Shown: positions 9,900 through 19,026, numbered from the stretch's first letter. The stretch: 64,000 nucleotides of DNA from CATQHP01 sp965205595 (GCA_965205595.1 CBDBHI010000003.1:1-64000); one strand, 5' to 3'. Translations and numbers: made by a program. The notes: generated by a model not told the origin, from the letters alone.

Positions 9900-10820
9900 T
9901 TAGTAGGGCGTGTCGACTTGAGCCGGCGGAAGGTCAGTATTCGTGATGCGAAGCGGGTCGCCAATCTCAATTTGATAGCGCCCCACGCCAAAATGAGCCG
10001 CACTGTCTTCGACAAAAAGGTCGACCGAGTAGAGCCCAGGAATCTCGGGCATCCCGCTAATAAGTCCACTAGCCGCGTCGATCATCAGGCCGGGCGGCAG
10101 ACCCTCGGCTCTCCAGGCATATGGCGGAACGCCATTCGGCGATCCAAACTGCGATCTGTACTGCTGGCCCCCGAAGCCTGGCTGAGCAACGCTGGGAAGC
10201 AACTGTAAGCTGACCGGTTCGCTACGCGGACTCTCTCTCGGCCCGATGTCCGTCGGCTTAACATCCTCTTGGCGCAGAATCACCTTGTCGATGTCGAAGC
10301 CGTCGTCTCTTTCCCACACATGAAGGGTGTGCTCACCGGCCGAAAGCTGCATGGTGGCGACTTGGGTGTCTTTCTTCCTGTTTTCCCAAACCCATCCGCT
10401 GAAACCGCGAAACCCGCTGATACTCCCCGCCCCGGTAATCCCTCCGTCAATACCGATATGGACACCATTGGACTCGCCGTCGCTTGCCCGGCCCCGAACG
10501 AATACAAAGTACAAGCCCGAATTTCTGATCTGAATTCGGTAGCTCATTTCAGAGCCCTGTGTGCCTTGGGGCGATGGTGGACCTACGCCGTCTCCGGCCC
10601 GTTCGTCCGGCACCGATTTCATATACGCGGAATTGCTGACGTTGCCGCCTTCCAGCCGCAATTCCCAGTTGTGCGTTCGAGAATATGCCGAGTAAGTTGA
10701 TCGTCGTTGGCGGTCGGAGTTTTCGGCCTCGACGACGAGTTCGCGATCAAGTTCGATGAACGCCGGTTCGGCGAACAAACTCGTACTCGCAACAATGATT
10801 AGCAGAAATACCAAACGCAC
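9900..10820 (-). pseudogene. Ig-like/TIGR03437-type exoprotein, N-terminal part with CBM-like domain
   Basis: N-terminal part of the same exoprotein. A signal peptide covers residues 1-18 (MRLVFLLIIVASTSLFAEP). A beta-sandwich carbohydrate-binding-like domain follows (about 25-190; GLYFVFVRGRA, LSAGEHTLHVWER, DGFDIDKVIL), resembling the C-terminal domain of GH115 enzymes. The first He_PIG repeat follows (PPYAWRAEGLPPGL), then the next repeat begins and the frame stops at TAA 9900-9902 after DTPY. CAA to TAA is the simplest change. Either this is a recent pseudogene, a readthrough case or a base-call error. The intact protein would be about 700 aa. Confidence 0.75.
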
Positions 10821-11021
10821 CTAGAGATCACCACGGGAACTTCAATGTTATCAAGGCAGAGCTATAAGTAAACGTTGGGAAGCGCACAGGCGCGGCTCGT
10901 AGATTCCGACGCCTCGAGGTTGTTGCGTTGGAGGCTATGCTTTCCTATGACGGGCTTCGGTGAATGTCATCAGACAGTCGCGCGTGAGCGTGAGAACTCT
11001 GACCCGCCCGACCACACGATC

Positions 11022-11660
11022 ATGCAAAGACAAACGGCTGTACGTTGGTGCACTCTCGCGGTGCTTCTTCTGGCCGTCATCCTCGTGCCGTTTGTCGTCT
11101 ACGAGGAATCGATTACGGCTGCCGTCGAGAGCTACGTCCGGTCAGATCAACCGATCGTGGCGATCGCGTTCGGAATCGCCGCCCTGCTGGCTTCCGATGT
11201 GCTGCTGCCGGTCCCTTCCAGTTTGGCCGCAACGGCTTCCGGCCTCTTGATGGGCTGGCCACTAGGCACGTTGGTGACTTGGATGGGTATGAATGTTGGG
11301 GCATCTATCGGCTACTGGATCGGCACGACGGCCGGTCGCCGCGTCGTGCAACGGTTTGTTGGGGACAACGCGCTTCAGCGCGCCGGCGTGTCGTACGAAA
11401 AATGGGGTGATTGGTCGCTGATCGTTTCGCGCGCGGTGCCGGTGATAGCAGAGGCGTCGGTGGTATTTGCAGGCACGGCCCGCATGCCGTTTGAAAGATT
11501 CGCAACCTTGACTGGAATTGCCAACGCCGCAATTGCGCTGGTTTACGCCGCCGTGGGCGCTTACGCGCTTGAGACGCAAACATTTCTCTTGGCATTTGCC
11601 GCATCGATCGCGCTGCCGGGCATCGCAATGTGGCTAAGCCGTGAGAAAAAGCGTGCATGA
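11022..11660 (+). CDS. VTT/DedA-like (SNARE-associated) membrane protein
   Basis: Integral membrane protein with a VTT domain (PF09335 type), the family of DedA, TVP38 and TMEM64, probably handling lipids or undecaprenyl-phosphate. The first transmembrane segment is at residues 9-27 (CTLAVLLLAVILVPFVVY). The VTT core carries the expected Pro/Gly motifs DVLLPVPSSLAATASGLLMG and GASIGYWIGTTAGRR. A late conserved segment is RAVPVIAEASVVFAGTARMP. The start at 11022 (MQRQTAVRW) was chosen over longer in-frame possibilities because the upstream part is not protein-like. It is 12 bases before the GT-C-like gene and likely co-transcribed with it. Confidence 0.85.
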   Translation: MQRQTAVRWCTLAVLLLAVILVPFVVYEESITAAVESYVRSDQPIVAIAFGIAALLASDVLLPVPSSLAATASGLLMGWPLGTLVTWMGMNVGASIGYWIGTTAGRRVVQRFVGDNALQRAGVSYEKWGDWSLIVSRAVPVIAEASVVFAGTARMPFERFATLTGIANAAIALVYAAVGAYALETQTFLLAFAASIALPGIAMWLSREKKRA

Positions 11661-11672
11661 TACGATCCCGTC

Positions 11673-13739
11673 TTGGAAGACTCACACGGTCGTGAACGCG
11701 AATGGCGCGTGTACGTGTGGTCGGCGTGGTGTGTCGTTGCCGTCTGTCTCACAGTTTCGCCACTGTTGCAGCACATCGAATACTTTCGTAGTCCGGGCGA
11801 ACAGTATTACAGACTGATCAAAATCCTAGTCCCGCTGCTTTTTGCATTTGGGATTACTTACGGGTTCAGCGGAATTCGCGAACGGCTGCGTCGCTTCGAG
11901 CTTCCCGCGGCAGCTACGGCGGCAATCGTGTTGCCTTCCCTCTACCACCCTAGAGCGGTATTTATAGTCGCCGTGTTTACCGTGTCGGCGGCGCTCGTCG
12001 GTAGTTTCGTTTGCAGGCGAGCTCTGCCCCAGGCGCAACTTTCGGCTGTCGAAAGGCTCGGATTGGCGTTGGCCGCCGGATTCGGGTTGTTTGGCTTCGC
12101 TCTGTTCCTCCTCGGCCTTTTGGGAGCGCTTGGCGTTGCAACGTACTCCGCGTTGCTCGCCTTGCCAGTGTTGATCTTTCGCGGCGATATCGCCGTGCTT
12201 GGCCGCGATCTAAAAGCGCTCAGCTCCGCTTGGAATTCTGAGGAACTTTCACACCCGCTGGTGGGAGTCGGCGTGTTTTTCGCAGCCGTGTTTGGCGCCT
12301 TGGCACTGGCCGTGATCATCGCGCCGCCATTGGCGTATGACTCGCTGAGGATGCATCTTCCGCTAGCCCGTCATTATGCCGAGCAGGGGGCGCTCGTCGC
12401 GCTGCCGTTCCATGGCTATTCGTACATGCCGCAATCGATTGAACTGCTGCAGTCGCTTGGTTACTCCCTTGGTGGGCGATCAGCGGCCGAAATGATCTCG
12501 CCCGTGCTCGCTGTGCCCACGTTCGCGCTGCTTGCTGCAATTGCACGTCTTGCGGGGGCTTCCCGCCGGGCTACGGTCGTCGGGATCATTGCGGTTGCGA
12601 CCGTGCCGTTCCTTCATTGGACCTTCGCCGTTCCCAAGAACGATGGCGCGATAGCTACCTTTCAGTTGGCGGCGCTGCTGTGCTGCTTGCGGGCACGCCA
12701 ATCGGAGCCACGTGCGGCTCCCTGGTTATTGGCCTGCTCGTTCTTCTTGGCAATGAGCTTTGCAGTCAAGCACGTAGCGCTCTACGGCGCAGTGCCTATT
12801 AGCCTGCTGATGATTCAGCCACTATGGAAGCTCAAAGCGCCGATTCGAACGATCGCATGGGTTGCGGGCATTTTCGCTGTCTTTGCGCTAGGCTGGCACG
12901 CGCGAGCGTATTGGCTAACCGGAAACCCTGTATACCCGTTCTACCTGTCAGACGCGGTTGAGGCGGCGTCGGGCTCGACGATGCGGGGGCTTGTGTTGGA
13001 GCCGATCCCGTATTGGAAGGTGCCATGGCACGTTCATTTTGGCGGATTGGAGGGTGTCTTCGAATCGCCGTCAACCAACCCGTTTGGTTTTTTTCTTGTA
13101 TTTTCGTGGCCAGTGTGGCTGCTAACTTGGCGTTGGGCTCGAGGAGCCGAAGCGGCCTGTCTTTTCTATTTGGTCGTCTATTTCCTCTATTGGGCTTCGT
13201 TGGCTCCAATCGCGCGTTACGCGATTGCGCCACTGGCGATCTTTTGCGTGCTGACGGCGGGGCGTGCTGACCAGCTTCTCTTGCGAACAGGCAAGTGGTG
13301 TTCCGCAACGGTTTGCGGCGCATTTGCTCTGATTTGTACCTTCGGCGTGCTACCCACAATGATCATGGAAATTAACGGCCCGCAGCTACAGTACTTGGCG
13401 GGACGAGTTGGGCAGCACGAGTACCTTCGTCGAACGCTAGTCACGTATCCAGCGCTAGAATTCGTGGCGAATAATGCCCGACCCGATGACGGCGTCGCTA
13501 GTATCGACGCCTGTAGCCTGATTTACGCCCACAACGTAGCGCGATACCGCTGTCATGATCTTGTCGACGACGAGGGCGACGCGAAGCTCCCCGCGATAAT
13601 TCGCGGAGGCGAATATCGATTTATTGTTCTACCGGCCGACCGCTGGCCGGACCCAGAGTTGGCCCAGGCCGCCCCACAAGTTTCCACGGTTGAGGTTTAT
13701 CGTGACGATCATTTCCGCGTGATTGAGTTATTGCACTGA
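11673..13739 (+). CDS. GT-C-like multi-pass membrane protein
   Basis: A 688-aa polytopic membrane protein with at least ten hydrophobic segments and a short soluble C-terminus (from about residue 590). An early luminal loop, YDSLRMHLPLARHYAEQGAL, after two to four membrane spans resembles the acidic catalytic loop of GT-C fold glycosyltransferases that use polyprenyl-phosphate sugars. I cannot name the family more exactly. The start is a TTG at 11673, 12 bases after the VTT gene stop, giving MEDSHGREREWRVYVW before the first membrane segment. Pairing with a VTT protein suggests envelope glycan or lipid-carrier metabolism, which is inference. Confidence 0.7.
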   Translation: MEDSHGREREWRVYVWSAWCVVAVCLTVSPLLQHIEYFRSPGEQYYRLIKILVPLLFAFGITYGFSGIRERLRRFELPAAATAAIVLPSLYHPRAVFIVAVFTVSAALVGSFVCRRALPQAQLSAVERLGLALAAGFGLFGFALFLLGLLGALGVATYSALLALPVLIFRGDIAVLGRDLKALSSAWNSEELSHPLVGVGVFFAAVFGALALAVIIAPPLAYDSLRMHLPLARHYAEQGALVALPFHGYSYMPQSIELLQSLGYSLGGRSAAEMISPVLAVPTFALLAAIARLAGASRRATVVGIIAVATVPFLHWTFAVPKNDGAIATFQLAALLCCLRARQSEPRAAPWLLACSFFLAMSFAVKHVALYGAVPISLLMIQPLWKLKAPIRTIAWVAGIFAVFALGWHARAYWLTGNPVYPFYLSDAVEAASGSTMRGLVLEPIPYWKVPWHVHFGGLEGVFESPSTNPFGFFLVFSWPVWLLTWRWARGAEAACLFYLVVYFLYWASLAPIARYAIAPLAIFCVLTAGRADQLLLRTGKWCSATVCGAFALICTFGVLPTMIMEINGPQLQYLAGRVGQHEYLRRTLVTYPALEFVANNARPDDGVASIDACSLIYAHNVARYRCHDLVDDEGDAKLPAIIRGGEYRFIVLPADRWPDPELAQAAPQVSTVEVYRDDHFRVIELLH

Positions 13740-13816
13740 CTCTTACCGTCACGCCGTGAAAATTTGTGCTTAACAATAAGCTAGTGTTTTTTGAAAATTT
13801 GGAGTAATATTCTCAC

Positions 13817-14863
13817 ATGGCACGTCGAAGCTACCACAAGCGCGGGCTCGTCATTAAGCGAAAGGGCTCGGGAACTGTCGAGCAAGTCAAGGACCTGCAG
13901 CGGGATCTGAGAGCTTTGGGCTACTTGCGAAAAGGAATCGACGGGGCATTTGGCCAAGGCTCCGAGCGGGCCGTCAAGGCGCTACAGCATGACCTGCTAA
14001 GCAATCACGGTGACAGCTCGGCGAACGACGGACCGGCCCCCGTTGCCATCTCGAGCTACAACCAAGCCCGGGTTGCCGATCCCGACGGAATACTTGACCA
14101 CAATCTCGCCGCAGTGATTGGAGACATGCTCGGCGACGACGCTTATCCCAAGCTGCCGTTCTCTGAAAACGCCGCGGAGGAGAATGCGACCGTTCAGAAA
14201 CAACTTGCGGCGCTACGCTCGAAGAAGGTTCCCATTCCGTTCCTGCGTGCAATCTTCCGACAGGAAAGTGCCGGCAAGCACTTCCATGTGCCCACCAAGA
14301 AAGATCGCGACAACTTTATTGTCGTCGGGCTCGACACGAATGCCGACAAGCGTCATGTGGTCACCTCGCGAGGTTACGGAGTCGGCCAGTACACGCTGTT
14401 TCATCACCCGCCGCAGCCACATGAAGTGCGCGGTTTCATGATCGATGTGAAGAAGAATATCTCCAAAGCAGTTAAAGAACTGCGGGAGAAATTTGACAAG
14501 TTCGTCAACGGTCCAACCGGGGGAACGCAAGCTGATGACCGCCTTAAGGAGATCGGCAACGGGCCGCTACGGGTTTGCAAATTCGAGCGGGGCGACAAGC
14601 GATTCTTGACCGATTGCCGTCAATGCTTGCTAGACGCGGGCACGAAGGATATCAAGGCCGGCGTTACACGCTGGTTCGCGGGCTCGAAGAACGTATACAA
14701 AACGACACAGTACTACAAGAAGGCCGACTACAAAGGCGTGCCGATCCGCGCCAAAATTGGCTGCGATTGGCCTTACGCACTGCGGCGATACAACGGTTCA
14801 GGCAGCAACTCGTACCACTATCAATCGCGAGTGTTGCTTCACCTGCTAAAACAACGCGACTAG
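13817..14863 (+). CDS. Peptidoglycan-binding and lytic transglycosylase-like protein
   Basis: A 348-aa protein with a PG_binding_1 domain at about residues 18-62 (VKDLQRDLRALGYL, DGAFGQGSERAVKALQ). A domain resembling soluble lytic transglycosylases follows: FRQESAGKHF near residue 150 offers the catalytic-type glutamate, GYGVGQYTLF matches the Gly/Gln motif of GH23, and YALRRYNGSGSNSYHYQSRVLLHL matches the C-terminal Y-N-G-G...Y...V helix. No signal peptide is evident (MARRSYHKRGL), so export is uncertain and a contractile-system or phage-type lysin is also possible. GGAG at 13801-13804 is a weak ribosome-binding site 12 bases upstream of the ATG. Confidence 0.7.
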   Translation: MARRSYHKRGLVIKRKGSGTVEQVKDLQRDLRALGYLRKGIDGAFGQGSERAVKALQHDLLSNHGDSSANDGPAPVAISSYNQARVADPDGILDHNLAAVIGDMLGDDAYPKLPFSENAAEENATVQKQLAALRSKKVPIPFLRAIFRQESAGKHFHVPTKKDRDNFIVVGLDTNADKRHVVTSRGYGVGQYTLFHHPPQPHEVRGFMIDVKKNISKAVKELREKFDKFVNGPTGGTQADDRLKEIGNGPLRVCKFERGDKRFLTDCRQCLLDAGTKDIKAGVTRWFAGSKNVYKTTQYYKKADYKGVPIRAKIGCDWPYALRRYNGSGSNSYHYQSRVLLHLLKQRD

Positions 14864-15050
14864 CCCGCATTGCTTGCCACGTGGCGAGCTAAAGTGCGTG
14901 AGAGGTGTGTCAATACGAGGCGAGCGACGGTCGGCGCGCGGAGGCGTACTCGACAGTCCGTCGAGCACTCGCGATCGAGCGCAACGAAGTAGTGGCGCAC
15001 CTGTCGCGTGCTTTTGCCGTCAGGTGGTGAGAAATGCGGGCTGGCCCGTA

Positions 15051-15079
15051 TTGACATATTTTCGGTAACTGCGTAACCT
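15051..15079 (+). promoter_or_regulatory. Promoter of the iron-regulator operon
   Basis: TTGACA at 15051-15056 and a weak -10 box TAACCT at 15074-15079, with a 17-base spacer. The predicted start of transcription falls inside the palindromic operator just downstream. Confidence 0.5.
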
Positions 15080-15081
15080 TA

Positions 15082-15099
15082 ATTTAGGCATGCCTAAAT
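15082..15099. promoter_or_regulatory. Perfect 18-bp palindromic operator, DtxR/MntR type
   Basis: ATTTAGGCATGCCTAAAT is its own reverse complement and ends on the base before the ATG at 15100. TTAGG...CCTAA half-sites are typical of DtxR/IdeR/MntR operators. Its position, directly upstream of a DtxR-type regulator and between the promoter and the start codon, implies metal-dependent autoregulation of the operon. Confidence 0.85.
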
Positions 15100-15780
15100 A
15101 TGGCTACAGAAGCAGTTGACGACTATCTGAAGGCGATATTTCAGATCGCCGGCGACGATGGGCGCGCCTCGACCGCCGCGCTTGCGAAAAAGTTATCGGT
15201 GGCTCCGGCGTCGGTTACCGGCATGCTGAAAAAGCTGTCACAGACTAACCCTCCGTGGATCGAATACGCAAAGCATCACGGTGCAAGCCTTACCGAGCAC
15301 GGTCGTCACCGAGCTCTTGAAATCATTCGCCACCACCGTCTCATCGAACTCTTTCTTCATCATTCGCTGGGCTATAGCTGGGACGAAGTTCACGACGAAG
15401 CAGAGAAGCTAGAACACGCCATCTCAGAAATGTTTGAAGATCGCATCGCCAAGGCCCTCGGCAACCCCGAAATCGACCCGCACGGGCACCTCATCCCGCG
15501 CAAAGACGGCACGATGCCCGAACGCAACGACCGAAGCCTGCTTGACGTCGCGGTGGGGGTGACTACGAAGGTCTCGAAAGTTTCAGACCGCGACCCCGAG
15601 ATGTTGCGCTACCTGTCAGAGATTGGCATCAAGCCCGGAGTCGACCTCGAATTAATCGAGAAGGGGCCATTCGACGGTCCCCTGATGCTGCGAGTCGACG
15701 GCACCGAAAAAGTTCGTGCGCTGGGCACGCGAGTTGCGGCTGAGATCCACGTGATTGCTAGCTCGGCCAATGGAGTATAA
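15100..15780 (+). CDS. DtxR-family metal-dependent transcriptional repressor
   Basis: Iron- or manganese-responsive repressor. A winged helix lies at residues 1-65 (DDYLKAIFQIAGDDGRAST, LAKKLSVAPASVTGMLKKLS). A metal-binding and dimerisation domain follows (RHHRLIELFLHHSLGYSWDEVHDEAEKLEH), then the family motif DPHGHLIP and a C-terminal FeoA/SH3-like domain (about 150-226). The start codon directly abuts the palindromic operator with no Shine-Dalgarno, so the leader is very short. It stands first in a tight series with the membrane DtxR-FeoA protein and FeoB; the next gene's GTG follows the TAA with no gap. Control of ferrous-iron uptake by this repressor is the likely circuit. Confidence 0.93.
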   Translation: MATEAVDDYLKAIFQIAGDDGRASTAALAKKLSVAPASVTGMLKKLSQTNPPWIEYAKHHGASLTEHGRHRALEIIRHHRLIELFLHHSLGYSWDEVHDEAEKLEHAISEMFEDRIAKALGNPEIDPHGHLIPRKDGTMPERNDRSLLDVAVGVTTKVSKVSDRDPEMLRYLSEIGIKPGVDLELIEKGPFDGPLMLRVDGTEKVRALGTRVAAEIHVIASSANGV

Positions 15781-16815
15781 GTGAGCGCTGTCACCATTAT
15801 TTCAGTCGCGCTGCTGATTGCGGCGGCTATATACTGGCCTCGAAACGGGCTACTATTCCTGTGGCGCCGACGCGAAGAATACCGTGGCCGCGCTCAGCTT
15901 GAGGATGCCCTCAAACACGTTCTGGCTTGGCAGCATCGCTCGAAAGTAGCGACCCCGGAATCGATAGCTGGAGCCTTGAGCCTGTCTCCCCAAGCGGTGC
16001 TTCACCTGGTGAACCAGATGCAGAGCGCCGAGCTTGTAGAAAGCGTGAGCGGTGGCTTGCGGCTTACGTCGAGTGGCGAAAGCTGGGCGCTGCAAGTCGT
16101 GCGAGCACACCGTCTTTGGGAGCGATACCTGTCCGACGACGCGAACATGCCGTTAGCTCGACTGCACCAGGCGGCTGAACGCGCCGAGCACGATCTGACC
16201 GGCGAAGTGCTCGCTGAACTTGACGCCCACCTGGGGCACCCTCAGCACGACCCTCACGGTGACCCAATCCCGACCGCCGCGGGCGAACTGACTCCGCTCG
16301 ACGCCGTTAGTCTGACCGAATGGCATTCGCCGGAGCACGCGCGTATCGTTCACATTGAAGACGAGCCGGACGTGATTTTCCAGCAAATCGTAGCCGCCGG
16401 CCTACGGCCTGGACAAACAATCAGAGTTCTCGAAACCGACGGTCACCGGATTGTCGTCAGCGATGGCGAAAGCGAACATCGCCTGGCCCCAGCCGTAGCT
16501 GCGAACATTCAAGTCGCACCGGCTGCGGCTCCAGCAGGCAGACCCGCCGATGCGATTCGGCTAAGCCAGCTCAAGCACGGACTAAAGGCCGAGGTGATCG
16601 AACTAGACGAAGGCTGCCGAGGCTTCTCTCGCCGTCGGCTACTCGACCTGGGCCTTACGCCCAACACGAAAGTCGAGGTCTCGCTAGAAAACACCTTTGG
16701 AGACCCGCGCGCTTTTCGCATTCGCGGCACGACGATCGCACTCCGCAACGCGCAGTCCGACCACATTTGGGTCCGCCCGCTTGCGTCGAATCGACCCTTG
16801 GAGGCGGCTAGCTAA
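15781..16815 (+). CDS. Membrane-anchored DtxR-like protein with two FeoA-like domains
   Basis: An unusual 344-aa fusion. A single N-terminal transmembrane helix (residues 2-20, ending in RNGLLFLWRRREEY) is followed by a DtxR-like winged helix (about 40-95) and a DtxR metal-binding/dimerisation domain (RAHRLWERYL, LHQAAERAEH, HPQHDPHGDPIP). Two consecutive FeoA/SH3-like domains follow, at about 180-250 and 258-335 (the second with RRRLLDLGLTPNTKVEVS). The GTG start at 15781 follows the DtxR stop directly, and the stop overlaps the FeoB start at 16815. It may act as a membrane-tethered iron sensor or as the FeoA partner of FeoB. Separate FeoA is absent, supporting the second role. Function is inferred from domains and position. 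Confidence 0.8.
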   Translation: MSAVTIISVALLIAAAIYWPRNGLLFLWRRREEYRGRAQLEDALKHVLAWQHRSKVATPESIAGALSLSPQAVLHLVNQMQSAELVESVSGGLRLTSSGESWALQVVRAHRLWERYLSDDANMPLARLHQAAERAEHDLTGEVLAELDAHLGHPQHDPHGDPIPTAAGELTPLDAVSLTEWHSPEHARIVHIEDEPDVIFQQIVAAGLRPGQTIRVLETDGHRIVVSDGESEHRLAPAVAANIQVAPAAAPAGRPADAIRLSQLKHGLKAEVIELDEGCRGFSRRRLLDLGLTPNTKVEVSLENTFGDPRAFRIRGTTIALRNAQSDHIWVRPLASNRPLEAAS

Positions 16816-17633
16816 TGAGCCTAGCGAACGATTGCGAAGCCTGTCCGGCGCATGCCCAACTGGCGCAAATGGGTGTCGACATCGGCAACTACGACCACGT
16901 GGTGGCTTTAGCCGGAAACCCCAACACCGGCAAGTCGTCAGTGTTTAACGCACTCACCGGCCTCCGTCAGCACGTTGGCAACTGGACCGGCAAGACCGTG
17001 ACCCGCGGCGAAGGTGGATTCGAGTTCCAGGGCAGCCGCTATAAGCTAGTTGACCTGCCAGGTACCTACTCGCTGCTGTCCGCTTCGCAAGACGAAGAAA
17101 TCAGCCGCAATTTCCTGCTCTTCGGACAGCCCGACTGCACCATCGTCGTGGTCGATGCGACAGCGCTCGAGCGCAATCTTAACCTTGTTTTGCAGGTGCT
17201 AGAAATTACCGACCGCGTCGTCGTCTGCGTCAACCTGATGGACGAGGCTGAGCGCAAAGGGCTAGAGATTGACGTCCGCAGCCTGGCGCGCGACCTTGGA
17301 GTTCCAGCCGTCCCAACTGTAGCGAGAACGAAGCAAGGCCTGGCAGAGCTAGTGTCGACCGTAGCCGCCGTCATCGCGGGCGAAGTCTCGACGTCGCCCG
17401 CGCGAGCCGAGACTCCCCCGGCACTAAGCCACGCTATCGACGAGCTGATCCCGATGATTGAAGAAGTAGCCCCGAGTTTGCCAAACGCCCGCTGGGTTGC
17501 GCTGCGTTTACTCGACGGCGATCACAAAGTTCGGCAAGCGCTGCTCTCTGGCGAGTTATCGAACTTAGTCGCGGAACAATCGGCAGCGATCGAGCGTGGC
17601 AGCAGTCTGCTAGCGATTGACGGAGCCCAGTAG
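16815..17633 (+). CDS. feoB: FeoB ferrous-iron transporter, N-terminal G-protein part
   Basis: Cytoplasmic GTPase portion of the ferrous-iron transporter. G1 motif GNPNTGKS is at residues 34-41, G3 DLPG at 80-83, and G4 NLMD near residue 139. The start of the FeoB switch region (VGNWTGKTV) is typical. The helical S domain starts after about residue 205 (ARWVALRLLDGD). The frame ends at TAG 17631-17633 within that helical domain, while the rest of FeoB continues in another frame. The ATG overlaps the last base of the preceding gene's stop, so translation is coupled. It could be a natural two-protein FeoB or a +1 frameshift. Confidence 0.9.
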   Translation: MSLANDCEACPAHAQLAQMGVDIGNYDHVVALAGNPNTGKSSVFNALTGLRQHVGNWTGKTVTRGEGGFEFQGSRYKLVDLPGTYSLLSASQDEEISRNFLLFGQPDCTIVVVDATALERNLNLVLQVLEITDRVVVCVNLMDEAERKGLEIDVRSLARDLGVPAVPTVARTKQGLAELVSTVAAVIAGEVSTSPARAETPPALSHAIDELIPMIEEVAPSLPNARWVALRLLDGDHKVRQALLSGELSNLVAEQSAAIERGSSLLAIDGAQ

Positions 17634-17640
17634 TCAAGCG

Positions 17641-19026
17641 ATGAGCCTCAGTCCGCAAGCAGTCTTAGACCGCAGCGACCACCTTCGCCGCGCACTTGGC
17701 GAAGATTTCCGCGACCTTATGGTCACCGCGCTGTACGCCGAAGCGCAAACGATCGCGGACCGCTCCGTCCGAACCGGCGAGGGCAAAAAGTGGGACTTCG
17801 ACCAGCGCGTCGACCGTATCGTGACCTCCCGCTGGCTAGGTCTTCCGCTGATGCTGGTGTTGTTGGCGGTCGTCTTCTGGCTCACCATTCTAGGCGCCAA
17901 TGTGCCTTCCCAGATGCTGGCGCGGTTCTTTTTCTGGATCGAGGGAATCGGCGCCGGCTGGTTCGAGCAAATCGGAATCCCGTGGTGGATCACAGGTCTG
18001 CTCTGGCACGGCGTCTACCGCGGCCTGGCTTGGGTGATCAGCGTAATGCTGCCGCCTATGGCTATCTTCTTTCCGGTATTTACAATCCTCGAAGACCTCG
18101 GCTATCTGCCCCGAGTGGCCTTCAATATGGACTGGCTGTTCCGCAAAGCCGGCGCCCATGGAAAACAGGCGCTGACGATGACTATGGGATTCGGTTGCAA
18201 TGCAGCCGGAATCACAGCCACCCGCATCATCGACTCTCCGCGTGAACGCCTGATTGCGATCTTGACTAATAACTTCGTCCCCTGCAACGGACGTTTCCCG
18301 ACGCTCATCATGCTGGCCGTGATCTTCGTCGCCGCCGCATTTCCACCGGCATTTGCATCGGTCGCCGCCGCCGGCGCAGTCGTGGGCGTTGTCGTTCTAG
18401 GAATAGGTTTCACCCTGCTGGTCTCGTGGGTGCTCTCTCAAAGCGTGTTGGCGGGGGAAGCCTCGGCCTTCACCTTGGAACTGCCGCCCTACCGTCGCCC
18501 GAGTATGCTGCGAATCCTCTACACTTCGCTGATCGATCGCACCATCTTCGTCCTATGGCGCGCAATGTTGACCGCCGCCCCCGCCGGAGCCATTATATGG
18601 ATACTCGCCAACATCGACGTGTCGGGCGCCAGTCTCGCCGACCACTCAATTCGATTTCTAGACCCGCTAGGTCAAGCGATTGGCCTAGACGGCGTGATCA
18701 TGCTGGCGTATGTAATCGCGATCCCGGCGAACGAAATCGTCGTGCCGACTATGTTGATGTGCTACCTCGGCACCGGCATGATGTCGGAAATCGACGCCTA
18801 CGACGAGATTCGTACCATCCTAGTCGATCAGCACGGCTGGACCCTGTTAACAGCCGTCAACCTGATGCTTTTCTCGCTGCTCCACAATCCCTGCGCGACG
18901 ACCATAATTACTATATGGAGGGAAACTCGCAGCCGTAAGTGGACGACTGTCGGGGCCATCATGCCGCTAGCCATCGCATTCGTCGTATGTTTCGCCGTCG
19001 CCCAAGCTTGGCGGTTGTTCGGGTAA
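17641..19026 (+). CDS. feoB: FeoB ferrous-iron transporter, membrane part
   Basis: The rest of FeoB. It begins with the end of the cytoplasmic helical domain (ALYAEAQTIADRSV, DFDQRVDRIVTSRWLGLPLM), followed by the multi-span permease with the Gate motifs. Typical segments are MTMGFGCNAAGITATRIIDSPRERL and LTNNFVPCNGRFPTL, containing the two cysteines characteristic of FeoB. The C-terminus holds IPANEIVVPTML and LLHNPCATTIITI. The ATG at 17641 is 7 bases after the stop of the G-protein frame; a TTG at 17617 would overlap it. In-frame stops just upstream (17611) show the frames overlap only over 17614-17633. The fact that the cut lies within one domain favours a frameshift, but a natural split is not excluded. 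Confidence 0.9.
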   Translation: MSLSPQAVLDRSDHLRRALGEDFRDLMVTALYAEAQTIADRSVRTGEGKKWDFDQRVDRIVTSRWLGLPLMLVLLAVVFWLTILGANVPSQMLARFFFWIEGIGAGWFEQIGIPWWITGLLWHGVYRGLAWVISVMLPPMAIFFPVFTILEDLGYLPRVAFNMDWLFRKAGAHGKQALTMTMGFGCNAAGITATRIIDSPRERLIAILTNNFVPCNGRFPTLIMLAVIFVAAAFPPAFASVAAAGAVVGVVVLGIGFTLLVSWVLSQSVLAGEASAFTLELPPYRRPSMLRILYTSLIDRTIFVLWRAMLTAAPAGAIIWILANIDVSGASLADHSIRFLDPLGQAIGLDGVIMLAYVIAIPANEIVVPTMLMCYLGTGMMSEIDAYDEIRTILVDQHGWTLLTAVNLMLFSLLHNPCATTIITIWRETRSRKWTTVGAIMPLAIAFVVCFAVAQAWRLFG

